Assembly: GCF_013408145.1 (NCBI RefSeq)
Contig: NZ_JACBZI010000001.1
Location: forward strand, 2,370,001-2,434,000
Direction: 5' to 3'
Length of the DNA: 64,000 nt
From: Nocardioides marinus
Lineage (GTDB): Bacteria; Actinomycetota; Actinomycetes; Propionibacteriales; Nocardioidaceae
The position numbers and the translations under genes were made by a program. The notes beneath the pieces are model-generated. The model was given only the letters and a program-made list of their open reading frames with translations. It ran no database searches and had not been told where the DNA came from. This document shows, piece by piece, positions 25,445-34,559 of this stretch (position 1 is its first letter; every line of letters starts with the position of its first letter).

Positions 25445-25465
25445 CGGGTCGAGCGTGCGGAGGTC

Positions 25466-26023
25466 TCAGACCTCCAGCAGCTCGGCCTCCTTGTTCTTCA
25501 GCATCTCGTCGATGGCGTCGGTGTGCTTCTTGGTGATCGAGTCGAGCTTCTTCTCGGCGCCGGTCACGTCGTCCTTGCCGACCTCGCCGTCCTTCTCGAG
25601 CTTCTCCAGGGCCTGCTTGGCGGTGCGGCGCAGGTTGCGCACGGCGACCCGGCCGTCCTCGGCCTTGGCCTTGGCGACCTTGATGAACTCCTTGCGGCGC
25701 TCCTCGGTCAGCTCGGGGAAGACGCAGCGGATGACCTTGCCGTCGTCGGCGGGGTTGACCCCCAGGTCGGAGTCGCGGATCGCGCGCTCGATGTTCTTCA
25801 TCGCGCCCTGGTCGTAGGGGCTGATCAGGATGATCCGCGCCTCGGGGGCGGTGAAGGACGCCAGCTGCTGCAGCGGCGTGGGGGTGCCGTAGTAGTCCAC
25901 GACGATCTTGTTGAACATCGAGGGGTTGGCGCGGCCGGCCCGGATCGCGACGAAGTCCTCGCGGGTCGACTCGACCGACTTGTCCATCTTGCTGTCAGCC
26001 TCGTTGAGGATGTCGTTGATCAC
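25466..26023 (-). CDS. frr: ribosome recycling factor
   Basis: A 185-residue protein of standard length. Typical features are KMDKSVESTREDFVAIRAGRA, PTPLQQLASFTAPEAR and the C-terminal helix rich in Lys/Glu (LDSITKKHTDAIDEMLKNKE). It splits post-termination ribosomes together with EF-G. It follows pyrH by 98 bp in the conserved rpsB-tsf-pyrH-frr order. Confidence 0.97.
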   Translation of the reverse strand: MINDILNEADSKMDKSVESTREDFVAIRAGRANPSMFNKIVVDYYGTPTPLQQLASFTAPEARIILISPYDQGAMKNIERAIRDSDLGVNPADDGKVIRCVFPELTEERRKEFIKVAKAKAEDGRVAVRNLRRTAKQALEKLEKDGEVGKDDVTGAEKKLDSITKKHTDAIDEMLKNKEAELLEV

Positions 26024-26121
26024 TGTTGCTCCTGGTCTCGGCGTCTCGTGCGGCGTACGTGCTGCTGGTCTGCGGGGGTCTGTCCGGTCCGTGCTGCTGC
26101 TGGCGAGGTGGCGAGCGGGGC

Positions 26122-26835
26122 TCAGCCGGCGTCGACCAGCGTCCCGATCCTCTCACCCTTGAGCACGCGCGGGATGTTGCCCTCGGGCTCCATCCCGAAG
26201 ACCACCATGGGCAGCTTGTTCTCCGCGCACAGGGTGAAGGCGGTCTGGTCGACGACGGCCAGGCCCTGGGAGATGGCCTCGTCGAAGGTGATGTGGTCGT
26301 ACTTGGTGGCCTCGGGGTCCTTGCGCGGGTCGGCGCTGTAGACGCCGTCGACACCGCTCTTGGCGAAGAACACCGCGTCGCAGCGGCTCTCCAGGGCCCG
26401 CTGGACCGCCACGGTGTCGGTGGAGAAGAACGGCATGCCCATCCCGGCACCGAAGATGACCACGCGGCCCTTCTCCATGTGCCGGATGGCGCGCCGCGGG
26501 ACGTAGGGCTCAGCGACCTGGCCCATGGTGATCGCGGTCTGCACCCGCGTCTCGATGCCGAGCTTCTCGAGGAAGTCCTGCAGGGCCAGGCAGTTCATGA
26601 CGATGCCGAGCATGCCCATGTAGTCGGCACGGACGCGGTCCATGCCGCGCTGCTGGAGCTCGGCGCCGCGGAAGAAGTTGCCGCCGCCGGTCACGACCGC
26701 GACCTGGACCCCGCTGCGGACCACCTCGGCCACGTCGTGGGCGATGGTCGAGACGACGTCGGGGTCGACGCCGACCTGGCCGCCGCCGAACACCTCGCCC
26801 GAGAGCTTGAGCAGCACGCGCTGGTACTGGGTCAT
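26122..26835 (-). CDS. pyrH: UMP kinase
   Basis: A 237-residue amino-acid-kinase-fold enzyme. The phosphate loop [25 protein letters not shown], then [16 protein letters not shown] and [13 protein letters not shown] are diagnostic of bacterial PyrH. It phosphorylates UMP to UDP. The ATG at 26835 gives the standard length. A strong hairpin separates it from tsf, so it likely has its own promoter. Confidence 0.97.
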   Translation of the reverse strand: MTQYQRVLLKLSGEVFGGGQVGVDPDVVSTIAHDVAEVVRSGVQVAVVTGGGNFFRGAELQQRGMDRVRADYMGMLGIVMNCLALQDFLEKLGIETRVQTAITMGQVAEPYVPRRAIRHMEKGRVVIFGAGMGMPFFSTDTVAVQRALESRCDAVFFAKSGVDGVYSADPRKDPEATKYDHITFDEAISQGLAVVDQTAFTLCAENKLPMVVFGMEPEGNIPRVLKGERIGTLVDAG

Positions 26836-26887
26836 CCTGCGTCCTTCCGAGAGGTCTGGGGAGTGGGGCGGGTCCGGACGTGCGAGA

Positions 26888-26933
26888 AGGCCGGTCCGCT
26901 CGACCTGTGGTTGAGGTTCAAGCGGACCGGCCT
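26888..26933 (-). terminator. hairpin terminator after tsf
   Basis: Perfect 13-bp stem, aggccggtccgct (26888-26900) with agcggaccggcct (26921-26933). Its 20-nt loop contains a further ACCT/AGGT pairing. It lies between the tsf stop (27013) and the pyrH start (26835). There is no U-tract, as is common in high-GC actinobacteria. Confidence 0.8.
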
Positions 26934-27012
26934 CCTTCGACGTCCAGGAGAACCTAGCGGATCCCCTGGGTGCTGGGCAGCCCCGGGTGGCGGGAGCCGG
27001 ACGCGGTGGGCG

Positions 27013-27822
27013 TCAGGCGCCGACCTCGAAGCGGGCGAAGCGGGTGACCGTGGTGCCGGCGGCGTCGAGGACCTGCTTGACCGACTTCTTCGACTCGAAG
27101 ACCGACTCCTGGTCGAGCAGGACGATCTCCTTGAAGAAGGCGTTGATGCGACCCTCGACGATCTTGGTGACGGCAGCCTCGGGCTTGCCCTCCTCCAGCG
27201 TCTTCTTGGTCAGCACCTGCTTCTCGGCCTCGACGACGTCCGCGGGGACCTGGTCGCTGGTGAGGTACTGCGCCTTGAGGGCGGCAGCCTGCTGGGCGGC
27301 CTGGCGGGCGGCGGTCTCGTCACCCTCGAACTCGACGAGCACGCCGAGGGTCGGGGGCAGGTCCGAGGCCTTCTTGTGCAGGTAGACCGTGGTGGAGCCG
27401 TCGAAGTAGGCGACCTCACCGAGCTCGATCTTCTCGCCGATGGTGCGCGCGAGCTCCTCGACGGTCTCGCCCACGGTGGACTCACCGAGGGAGACGGCCT
27501 TGAGGGCCTCGGCGTCGCCGACCTTGTGGGCGTCGGCGGCGTCGGCGATCTGCTGGGCGGCGTTGATGAAGGCCTCGTTCTTGGCGACGAAGTCCGTCTC
27601 GGCCTTGAGGCTGATCAGGGCGTTGCCCGAGGCAGCGACCAGACCGGCCGAGGCCTCGCGCTCGGCGGCGCGGGCGGCGGCCTTGGCCGCACCCTTGACG
27701 CGGAGCAGCTCGACGGCCTTGCCGAAGTCGCCGTCGGTCTCGTCGAGGGCCTTCTTGCAGTCCATCATCCCGGCCTGGGTGAGCTCACGGAGCTTCTTCA
27801 CGTCGGCGGCGGTGTAAGCCAT
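27013..27822 (-). CDS. tsf: translation elongation factor Ts
   Basis: A 269-residue protein. The N-terminal UBA-like domain with VKKLRELTQAGMMDCKKALDE and the core signature AETDFVAKNE identify EF-Ts, the guanine nucleotide exchange factor of EF-Tu. Length is normal for actinobacteria. It is 48 nt downstream of rpsB, forming the universal rpsB-tsf operon. Confidence 0.97.
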   Translation of the reverse strand: MAYTAADVKKLRELTQAGMMDCKKALDETDGDFGKAVELLRVKGAAKAAARAAEREASAGLVAASGNALISLKAETDFVAKNEAFINAAQQIADAADAHKVGDAEALKAVSLGESTVGETVEELARTIGEKIELGEVAYFDGSTTVYLHKKASDLPPTLGVLVEFEGDETAARQAAQQAAALKAQYLTSDQVPADVVEAEKQVLTKKTLEEGKPEAAVTKIVEGRINAFFKEIVLLDQESVFESKKSVKQVLDAAGTTVTRFARFEVGA

Positions 27823-27870
27823 GTTCTTCTTTCGTCCTTGAAGTAAGAGGGGCGTGTGGTGGTGGGACCG

Positions 27871-28830
27871 TCAGGCCTTGGCCTCGTCGGCGGCGGGCGC
27901 CTCGTCCGCGGCGGGAGCCTCGGCGGGGGCCTCGTCGGCGGCAGGAGCCTCGGCGGGGGTCTCGGTGGCCGCAGCGGCCTCGGCACCCTCGGAGGAGGCG
28001 CCGGTGGCCTCGGAGGCGGCCTCGGCGTCGGCGGCGGTCGCGGTCTCGGCGGCCTTCTCGGCGTCACCGGCGAGCAGCTCGCGCTCCCACTCGGCCAGCG
28101 GCTCCTCGGCGCCGTTCTCGGCACCCTCGGTCTTGGCGCCCGAGCGGGCGATGAGGCCCTCGGCCACGGCGTCGGCGACGACGCGCGTCAGCAGGCCGAC
28201 GGCGCGGATGGCGTCGTCGTTGCCCGGGATCGGGAAGTCGACCTCGTCGGGGTCGCAGTTGGTGTCCAGGATGCCGATGATCGGGATCCGGAGCTTGCGG
28301 GCCTCCTCGACGGCGAGGTGCTCCTTCTTGGTGTCGACGACCCACACCGCGGAGGGGGTGCGCGACATCTCGCGGATGCCGCCGAGGGTCTTGTCGAGCT
28401 TGTCGCGCTCCCGCTTCATCTGCAGGAGCTCCTTCTTGGTGCGACCGGAGCCGGCGACGTCGTCGAAGTCGATCTCGTCGAGCTCCTTGAGGCGGTTGAT
28501 CCGCTGGTGCACGGTCTGGAAGTTGGTGAGCATGCCGCCCAGCCAGCGCTGGTTGACGTAGGGCATGCCGACGCGGGTCGCCTGCTCGGCGATCGCCTCC
28601 TGGGCCTGCTTCTTGGTGCCCACGAACATCACGGTGCCGCCCTTGGCGACGGTCTCCTTGATGAAGGCGTAGGAGCGGTCGATGTAGGACAGCGACTGCT
28701 GCAGGTCGATGATGTAGATGCCGTTGCGCTCGGTCATGATGAAGCGCTTCATCTTCGGGTTCCAGCGACGGGTCTGGTGTCCGAAGTGGACGCCGCTCTC
28801 GAGGAGCTGGCGCATGGTCACGACTGCCAT
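27871..28830 (-). CDS. rpsB: 30S ribosomal protein S2 with long acidic tail
   Basis: A 319-residue S2. The core ([20 protein letters not shown] through [23 protein letters not shown]) is normal. It is followed by about 85 residues of low-complexity Ala/Glu/Pro sequence with repeats of the type [10 protein letters not shown]. Most S2 proteins are 230-280 residues. The ATG at 28830 starts the canonical MAVVTMRQL. The 266 bp upstream (28831-29096) hold the rpsB promoter region and the terminator of the peptidase gene, with no further gene seen. Confidence 0.96.
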   Translation of the reverse strand: MAVVTMRQLLESGVHFGHQTRRWNPKMKRFIMTERNGIYIIDLQQSLSYIDRSYAFIKETVAKGGTVMFVGTKKQAQEAIAEQATRVGMPYVNQRWLGGMLTNFQTVHQRINRLKELDEIDFDDVAGSGRTKKELLQMKRERDKLDKTLGGIREMSRTPSAVWVVDTKKEHLAVEEARKLRIPIIGILDTNCDPDEVDFPIPGNDDAIRAVGLLTRVVADAVAEGLIARSGAKTEGAENGAEEPLAEWERELLAGDAEKAAETATAADAEAASEATGASSEGAEAAAATETPAEAPAADEAPAEAPAADEAPAADEAKA

Positions 28831-29030
28831 GTGAATTCTTCTCCTGTATGGGGGCGCAGGCGTCCGCACGTCCTTTGTCGATCCGTGCGACGACGGACAG
28901 GACGCACCGGCTGCGACCCCGGTCTGGTTTCCAGTTGGTTGCTCACCGACGGGTGTCGGCTCGCCCTGACGCCCACGCGTGACCCCACCCGGCGGACCGG
29001 GACCGGGAGTCAGCGCCCACGGGTGGTCGC

Positions 29031-29047
29031 CCCTCCGGAGAGGAGGG
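29031..29047 (-). terminator. short hairpin after the M23 peptidase gene
   Basis: ccctcc (29031-29036) pairs with ggaggg (29042-29047) around a 5-nt loop, about 50 nt past the peptidase stop on the minus strand. It is short but GC-only at its ends. Its role as terminator is tentative. Confidence 0.35.
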
Positions 29048-29096
29048 ACGTCGTGGTCTGCGGACGTGCGAAGTCAATCCCTGAGGATTGCGTCCG

Positions 29097-29795
29097 TCAG
29101 AGTACGCCGACTCGCGGGTCGAGCGCGAATCCGACGGAGCCGGTCGCCGGCGACCCGCCCCGGACCGTTCGCTGCACCGGTCCCGGTAGCGATCCCGGCA
29201 CCGGACCCAGTGGGTCCGCGCCCAGGAACGGCAGCAGCCGCACCGGCCCGACCCCCACCAGGCGCAGCGGGTCGAGGTAGGCGCCGGAGACGGAGTCGAT
29301 CCAGCCCCAGTGCAGGCAGGCCCGGGGCGCGCAGTGGGAGGGCGTCGCCTGCAGCGTGCCGAGCCGGTCACCGGCCGCGACGTCCGCCCCCGGCGAGACG
29401 GCTGGCTCCACCGGCTCGTAGGTGGTGCGGGTCGTGCCGTGCGAGACGACCACCACGCCGCGGCCGGCCAGCCCACCGGCGTACGTCACGGTGCCGGGGA
29501 GGGCGGCACGGACGGGCTGTCCCGCGTGCCCGAGGAGGTCGACACCGCGGTGCCCTGCCCCCCAGGGGTCGGCCGGTGGGTCGAAGCCGGCGACCACCGC
29601 CGGGCGGGGGCGCAGCGGCCACTCCCCCACCGGCTCGGTGCCGGCGACCGCCCGGCTCGGTGGGACGACGGTGCCCAGCAACCCCAGCAGCCCCAACAGC
29701 CCCAACAGCACGGCTGGGAGGAGGACCAGCGACCGGATGGGCGGGAGGGTGGACGGGCGGGTGGTGGATAGGCGGGTGGCGGCGGGGAGTCTCAT
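29097..29795 (-). CDS. secreted M23 family metallopeptidase
   Basis: A 232-residue protein. A signal region with a striking leucine/glycine run (LLGLLGLLGLLG) is followed by a mature LytM-like domain. Zn ligands are seen in HRGVDL and in the second motif LHWGW; the usual HxH appears as CLHWGW, and an additional His lies in SHCAP. Family members cleave peptidoglycan cross-bridges or act as activators when degenerate. The ATG at 29795 gives a sensible signal peptide. It lies between xerC and rpsB, as an M23 peptidase often does in actinobacteria, so it may support cell division or wall remodelling. Confidence 0.82.
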   Translation of the reverse strand: MRLPAATRLSTTRPSTLPPIRSLVLLPAVLLGLLGLLGLLGTVVPPSRAVAGTEPVGEWPLRPRPAVVAGFDPPADPWGAGHRGVDLLGHAGQPVRAALPGTVTYAGGLAGRGVVVVSHGTTRTTYEPVEPAVSPGADVAAGDRLGTLQATPSHCAPRACLHWGWIDSVSGAYLDPLRLVGVGPVRLLPFLGADPLGPVPGSLPGPVQRTVRGGSPATGSVGFALDPRVGVL

Positions 29796-29891
29796 CGGTC
29801 CAGCGTCGTCGCACTGGTGCACGGCAGGTCGGGCCCGCGGCACGGGTGGGGACGGGGCCGCTGGGCCTCGGGGTTGTGGAGGGCCGGCGGC

Positions 29892-30863
29892 TCAGGCGCG
29901 CGGGTGCGCCTGCTGGTAGGCGCGACGCAGCCGGTCGGTGGTGACGTGGGTGTAGAGCTGGGTGGTCGCCAACGAGGCGTGCCCGAGCAGCTCCTGGACC
30001 GAGCGGAGGTCGGCCCCGCCCTCGAGCAGGTGCGTCGCGGCGGTGTGCCGCAGGCCGTGCGGGCCGATGTCGGGGGCACCCGGCACCTCGGCGATGCGGC
30101 GGTGGACCAGCGTGCGCACGGCCCGCGGGTCGAGCCGGCCGCCGCGGGCGCCGAGGAACAGTGCCGGCCCGGAGTGCTCGGCCACCAGGTGTGGCCGTCC
30201 CCGGCGCAGCCAGAGCCGCAGGGCCAGGTCGGCGGGGCGTCCGAAGGGCACGGTGCGCTCCTTGCGCCCCTTGCCGAGCACCCGGATCACGTGCCGTTCG
30301 GTGTCGATGTCATCGACGTCGAGCCCGCACAGCTCCCCCACCCGGATGCCCGTGGCGTAGAGCAGCTCGAGCACCGCCACGTCGCGCAGCCCCATCGGGC
30401 TCCCGTCGTCGGCGTGGTCGGCCGCGGCCCGCACCAGCGACTCCGCCTCGTCACGGCGCAGCACGGGCGGCAGCACCCGGTGTGCCTTGGGACTGGCCAG
30501 GCTCGCCCCTGGGTCGGCCGGCACCCGGCCGGTGCGCGCCAGCCACGCCGTGAACACCCGGGCGGCCGTCGCGCGTCGGGCCACGGTCGTGCGGCTGCGG
30601 CCGAGGCTCTGCTGCTGGGCCAGCCAGCTGCGCAGCGTGCGGAGCTCGAGCGTGGCCAGGTCGTCGTGCCCGAGCCGGCGTGCGTGCTCGAGCATCGAGG
30701 TGAGGTCGGTCACGTAGGCGCGCACGCTGTGGGCCGACAGGTCGCGCTCGGACTCCAGGTGCCGGCGGTAGTCGGTGAGCACGTCGCGGAACGCCGGGGG
30801 CAGCCCCTCGACCGCGGACGGGTCGTCGTCCCCGTCGACAGGCTGGACGGGCGGCTGGCTCAC
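29892..30863 (-). CDS. xerC: tyrosine recombinase XerC
   Basis: A 323-residue tyrosine recombinase. The N-terminal SAM-like DNA-binding domain covers about 20-110. The full catalytic set is visible: Arg174 (ATGIRVGEL), Lys198 (GKGRKER), His269 and Arg272 ([10 protein letters not shown]), His295 (LGHAS) and Tyr304 (TQLYTHV). XerC with XerD resolves chromosome dimers at dif. GTG 30863 overlaps the dprA stop as GTGA. Because it lies in the conserved dprA operon and no att-like sites flank it, it is the housekeeping enzyme and not a phage integrase. Confidence 0.92.
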   Translation of the reverse strand: MSQPPVQPVDGDDDPSAVEGLPPAFRDVLTDYRRHLESERDLSAHSVRAYVTDLTSMLEHARRLGHDDLATLELRTLRSWLAQQQSLGRSRTTVARRATAARVFTAWLARTGRVPADPGASLASPKAHRVLPPVLRRDEAESLVRAAADHADDGSPMGLRDVAVLELLYATGIRVGELCGLDVDDIDTERHVIRVLGKGRKERTVPFGRPADLALRLWLRRGRPHLVAEHSGPALFLGARGGRLDPRAVRTLVHRRIAEVPGAPDIGPHGLRHTAATHLLEGGADLRSVQELLGHASLATTQLYTHVTTDRLRRAYQQAHPRA

Positions 30864-32056
30864 CCGGTCCAGTCTAGGAACGGTTGGCCGGGGAGCTGGG
30901 GATCGTGGTCGGCGAGGCGCCACCCGGTGCCCTCACGGCGCACGAACCCGGCCTCCTCCAGCTTCAGCAGCGTCCCGCGCACCTCGAGGGGGGCGACCCC
31001 GGCGGTGCCGGCGATCGAGAAGTCGTCGGCCGCCCGACGCAGGGGCACGGCCTCGAGCACCTGCTGCTGGCGGTGGGTGAGACGGTCACGGGCGCGGTCC
31101 TCGCCACGGGCCCGGACGGTCAGCTGCTCGCCCGCCGGGGCGACCACCTCCAGCACCTCGTCGGCGTGGGTGACCACCAGGGCACCCCCCTCGCGGAGCA
31201 GCTGGTGCACCCCGGCGGAGTGGGCGCTGGTGACCGGCCCCGGCACCCCCATGAGGTGACGGTGCAGCCGGCCCGCCCAGTTGGCGGTGTTGAGGGCCCC
31301 GCTGCGCAGGGCCGCCTCGACGACCACGGTGCCCTGGGTGAGGGCGGCGATCAGCCGGTTGCGGCTGAGGAACCGCATCCTCGTCGGGGCGCCCCCGGGC
31401 ACGGTCTCCGAGACCAGGCAGTGCTCGTCGGCGAGGTGCTCGATGAGGCGGGCGTGCGCCTGGGGGTAGACACGGTCCGCCCCGCACGCCAGCACCGCGA
31501 CCGTGCGACCGTCGGCGGCCAGCGCTCCACGGTGGGCGGCCTGGTCGATCCCGAAGGCCGCGCCGGAGACGACGGTGCGGCCGCTCTCGGCCACACCGGC
31601 CGCGAGGCGCGCAGCCACGTCGGTGCCGTAGGTGGTGGCCGCCCGGGCCCCCACGACCGCGACCGAGCGCGCGATCTCGTGCAGGCCCAGCGGCCCCCGC
31701 ACCCACACCCCCAGCGGGCGCCCCCCGTGGCGCGACACCGGGGCCGCGGAGCCCAGGTCGTCGAGCTGAGCGGGCCACTCGGTGTCCCCGGGGACCACGA
31801 AGCGCAGCCCGGCGCGGTGCGCCCGCTCGAGCGCGCGGGCGGGCTCGGTCGCCCCGACCCGGGCGGCGGCGTCGAGCTCGACCCCCTGCAGGTCCAGGCC
31901 GCGCAGCAGGCCCTCGTGCACGACCGCGGCCCCCAGGTCGTCGACCAGCCCGGCGACGCGGGGGTCGCCGGGCTCGGTCAGGTGGGCGATGCCGAGCCGG
32001 TGCAGGCGGTCCTCGTCGAGGCAGGGATCCACCGAGCGACCTCCTCCCGTGCTCAT
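30860..32056 (-). CDS. dprA: DNA-processing protein DprA
   Basis: A 398-residue protein. The Rossmann-like core has [32 protein letters not shown] and the [20 protein letters not shown] signature. An N-terminal helical domain and a C-terminal winged-helix-like domain ([19 protein letters not shown]) complete the layout. DprA binds single-stranded DNA and loads RecA during transformation. ATG 32056 overlaps the comM stop (ATGA). Confidence 0.93.
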   Translation of the reverse strand: MSTGGGRSVDPCLDEDRLHRLGIAHLTEPGDPRVAGLVDDLGAAVVHEGLLRGLDLQGVELDAAARVGATEPARALERAHRAGLRFVVPGDTEWPAQLDDLGSAAPVSRHGGRPLGVWVRGPLGLHEIARSVAVVGARAATTYGTDVAARLAAGVAESGRTVVSGAAFGIDQAAHRGALAADGRTVAVLACGADRVYPQAHARLIEHLADEHCLVSETVPGGAPTRMRFLSRNRLIAALTQGTVVVEAALRSGALNTANWAGRLHRHLMGVPGPVTSAHSAGVHQLLREGGALVVTHADEVLEVVAPAGEQLTVRARGEDRARDRLTHRQQQVLEAVPLRRAADDFSIAGTAGVAPLEVRGTLLKLEEAGFVRREGTGWRLADHDPQLPGQPFLDWTG

Positions 32057-33648
32057 GCGCTCCTCCGGCCCAGGCTCGTCGCGAGCAACGGGGCACCCGT
32101 GCGCAGGCGCAGGGCGACGTCGAGCTCGTCGACACCTGGCCGGCCGGAGGGCTCGGGTGCGAGGTCGTGCACGGTCCAGGCCATCCGGTGCACCCGGACG
32201 GCGCCGCGACTGGTGAGCGCGCCCTTCACGACGTGGGAGTCCAGGAGTGCGGTGGCGGCGTCGGTGAGGGGCCAGTGGTCGCGCAGTGCGGCACCGGTGG
32301 CGTGTCCGTTGAGCCGCCACCCGACGTCGGCGTAGCGCTCGGCCTGTCGGGCGCGGGCGCGGGCGACCCGGGCACGCACCGTGGCGGAGTCCTCCCGCGC
32401 GGCGAACCGGTCGGCCCGTTCGTGGGCCGCCAGCGGCTCGACGTGGCGGACGATGTCGATGCGGTCGGCGACCGGTCCGGAGAGCTTGGCGCGGTACTCC
32501 CGCAGCGCCTGCGGCCGACAGCGGCAGCGGTCGTCCTTGGCGTGCGGCTTGTGGTCCCCGCAGGGGCACGGGTTGGCCGCGAGGACCACGATGCCGCGCG
32601 CGGGGAGGGTCACCAGCTCCTCGGCACGGGCGATGGTGATCTCGCCGTTCTCCAGCGGCTCGCGCATGGCCTCGACCACGTCGGCCCGGAACAGCGGGAA
32701 CTCGTCCAGGAACAGCACCCCTGAGTGGGTGCGGCTGAGCTCTCCGGGCCGCACCTGGCCCGAGCCGCCACCCACGATGCTGACTTTGCTCGCGTCGTGG
32801 TGGGGGGCTGAGTACGGCGGGCGCACGAGCATCCCGGCGCCCGGGTCGAGGATGCCGGCCAGCGAGTGGATGGCGGTCAGCTCGAGCGACTCCTCGCCCG
32901 CCAGGTCCGGCAGGATGGTCGGCAGCCGCTCGGCGAGCGTCGTCTTCCCGGCGCCCTTGGGCCCCGACAGCAGGAGGTGGTGGCCACCGGCGGCCGCGAC
33001 CTCCAGGGCCACGCGGGCGTCGCCCATGCCGAGCACGTCGTCGAGGTCGACGGCCTCGTGCCTGCTCGAGCCGCGCCACTGCAGCAGGCTCGCGGCACTG
33101 GACTCCACGACCGGCGGTGCCTCGGGCAGCGGCTCACCGGTGGTCACGGCGACGGCCTGAGCGAGGGACCGGACCCCGAACACGGTGGTGCCGGGCACCA
33201 TCCGGGCCTCGGCGACCTGCGGCTCGGGGACCATCACCGTCGTGATGCCGCGGTCCCGGGCGGCCAGCACCATCGGCAGCACCCCGCGCACCGAGCGCAG
33301 GCTGCCGTCCAGCATCAGCTCACCGACGTACAAGCAGTGCCTGAGCAGGAGCGGGTCCACCGTCCCCTCCGCACCGAGGACGGCCAGGGCGATGCCGAGG
33401 TCGTGGTGGGTGCCGCGCTTGCGCAGGTCGGCCGGCGCGAGCAGCACCGTGATCCGCTTGGTGGCCGGCCACGGCAGGTCGGAGTTGGTGATGGCCATCC
33501 GGACCCGGTCGCGGGCCTCGTTGAGCGACTGGTCGACCCGACCGACGAGGTCGGTGCGGACCATGCCCGAGGAGACGTCGGCCTGGACGGTGACGACGTG
33601 CCCGACGGCACCGTCGAGCGAGACGGTGCAGGTGGTGGCGACCGGCAT
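32053..33648 (-). CDS. comM: YifB/ComM family Mg-chelatase-like AAA ATPase
   Basis: A 531-residue protein. The N-terminal Lon-protease-like (ChlI) fold is followed by an AAA+ module with Walker A GPKGAGKTTL and Walker B SGVLFLDEF. A zinc-like cluster NPCPCGDHKPHAKDDRCRC and a C-terminal Mg-chelatase domain complete the layout. ComM is a helicase that promotes branch migration during integration of transforming DNA in Proteobacteria; actinobacterial function is less studied. The start overlaps the yraN stop by one nucleotide. Confidence 0.92.
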   Translation of the reverse strand: MPVATTCTVSLDGAVGHVVTVQADVSSGMVRTDLVGRVDQSLNEARDRVRMAITNSDLPWPATKRITVLLAPADLRKRGTHHDLGIALAVLGAEGTVDPLLLRHCLYVGELMLDGSLRSVRGVLPMVLAARDRGITTVMVPEPQVAEARMVPGTTVFGVRSLAQAVAVTTGEPLPEAPPVVESSAASLLQWRGSSRHEAVDLDDVLGMGDARVALEVAAAGGHHLLLSGPKGAGKTTLAERLPTILPDLAGEESLELTAIHSLAGILDPGAGMLVRPPYSAPHHDASKVSIVGGGSGQVRPGELSRTHSGVLFLDEFPLFRADVVEAMREPLENGEITIARAEELVTLPARGIVVLAANPCPCGDHKPHAKDDRCRCRPQALREYRAKLSGPVADRIDIVRHVEPLAAHERADRFAAREDSATVRARVARARARQAERYADVGWRLNGHATGAALRDHWPLTDAATALLDSHVVKGALTSRGAVRVHRMAWTVHDLAPEPSGRPGVDELDVALRLRTGAPLLATSLGRRSA

Positions 33649-34007
33649 CAGACCAGCCCCCGCACGTGCTCGACACGGGCAGCCCCGCGGCGCGGGTGGT
33701 GCACGGCGACGAGGTCGATGCGGACCTCCGGCGCCCGCACCCCCTGCTCCACCTGCCAGCGCTCAGCCAGCCGGAGCAACCGGTCCAGCTTGGCGGCGGT
33801 GATCGCCTCGTGCGGGGCCGCGCCGCCCTCCCCGGTGCGGGTCTTGACCTCGCACACCACCAGCACGTCGCCCTCGCGGAGCACGAGGTCCAGCTCGCCC
33901 TCGCTGCACCGCCAGTTGCGGTCGAGCAGCTCCAGACCGGCGGCCACCAGGTGCGCCTGGGCCACCCGCTCTCCGTACGCGCCGAGCGCGTTCCTCTCCT
34001 GGGTCAT
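33648..34007 (-). CDS. YraN family (UPF0102) nuclease-fold protein
   Basis: A 119-residue protein. Features are LGAYGERVAQAHLVAAGLEL, then RNWRCSEGELDLVLREGDVL and VCEVKTRTGEG, a restriction-endonuclease-like fold with E-x-D-x(n)-E-V-K residues. A role in DNA recombination or repair is assumed for the family but not established. It heads the yraN-comM-dprA-xerC operon, in which every junction overlaps. Confidence 0.9.
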   Translation of the reverse strand: MTQERNALGAYGERVAQAHLVAAGLELLDRNWRCSEGELDLVLREGDVLVVCEVKTRTGEGGAAPHEAITAAKLDRLLRLAERWQVEQGVRAPEVRIDLVAVHHPRRGAARVEHVRGLV

Positions 34008-34118
34008 CGCCCACCTCCTGCCAGGAGGGTGGTCGACACCGACCGTGCTCGGGGTCGCTGCCGGGTGTCCGGTGGAGGACCTCGCGGTGCGGGTGGGCTG
34101 TGGACGCCGGGCGGGCCG

Positions 34119-34559
34119 CTACTGGCAGAGCAACGGGTCGATCGGCACGTTCTCGACCCGGTTGCTGGCGGTCTGGGTGACCAGTCCACCCGACGGCAGC
34201 GGGACCAGCCCGACGTCGAGGGACTGGATCGTCACCGTCACGGTCACCAGTGCCCCCCGCTCGGCGGTGTTCCCGGCGTTGTCGTAGGCGTAGACCACGC
34301 TGGGCACCGTGCTCCCCACCGCGGGCCCCGACGCCCGAGCCTGCGCCTCGGTGACCGTGCACACCGGATCCGTGCCGACGATCAGGCGGCGAGCCGCCTC
34401 CCGTGCGGTGGCCGACGCGGTCTGCATCGCCCAGTAGTGGTAGCCGTACTGGACGACCGCCAGGACCACCAGCACCACCAGCGGCACGACCAGGGCGAAC
34501 TCGACCACCACGCTCCCCCGGTCGCTGCGCCGCCGGCTCCTCGTGCTCGGGCCGGTCAC
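34119..34559 (-). CDS. TadE-like minor pilin/secretion protein
   Basis: A 146-residue protein. A basic leader (TRSRRRSDRGS) precedes the TadE-type hydrophobic segment VVVEFALVVPLVVLVVLAVV with the conserved glutamate, then an extracytoplasmic domain with two cysteines (one near the middle, one in the C-terminal LLCQ). The start GTG 34559 overlaps the upstream TadG-like stop. It is the last gene of a three-gene unit. Such proteins are processed like type IV pilins and accompany Flp/Tad systems. No other Tad machinery genes are here. Confidence 0.78.
   Translation of the reverse strand: MTGPSTRSRRRSDRGSVVVEFALVVPLVVLVVLAVVQYGYHYWAMQTASATAREAARRLIVGTDPVCTVTEAQARASGPAVGSTVPSVVYAYDNAGNTAERGALVTVTVTIQSLDVGLVPLPSGGLVTQTASNRVENVPIDPLLCQ

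Noticed and set aside
29892..30863. Phage-type integrase suggesting a prophage
   Set aside because: It overlaps dprA in a conserved actinobacterial operon, has the XerC length and motifs, and has no phage genes, tRNA or att-like repeats beside it.
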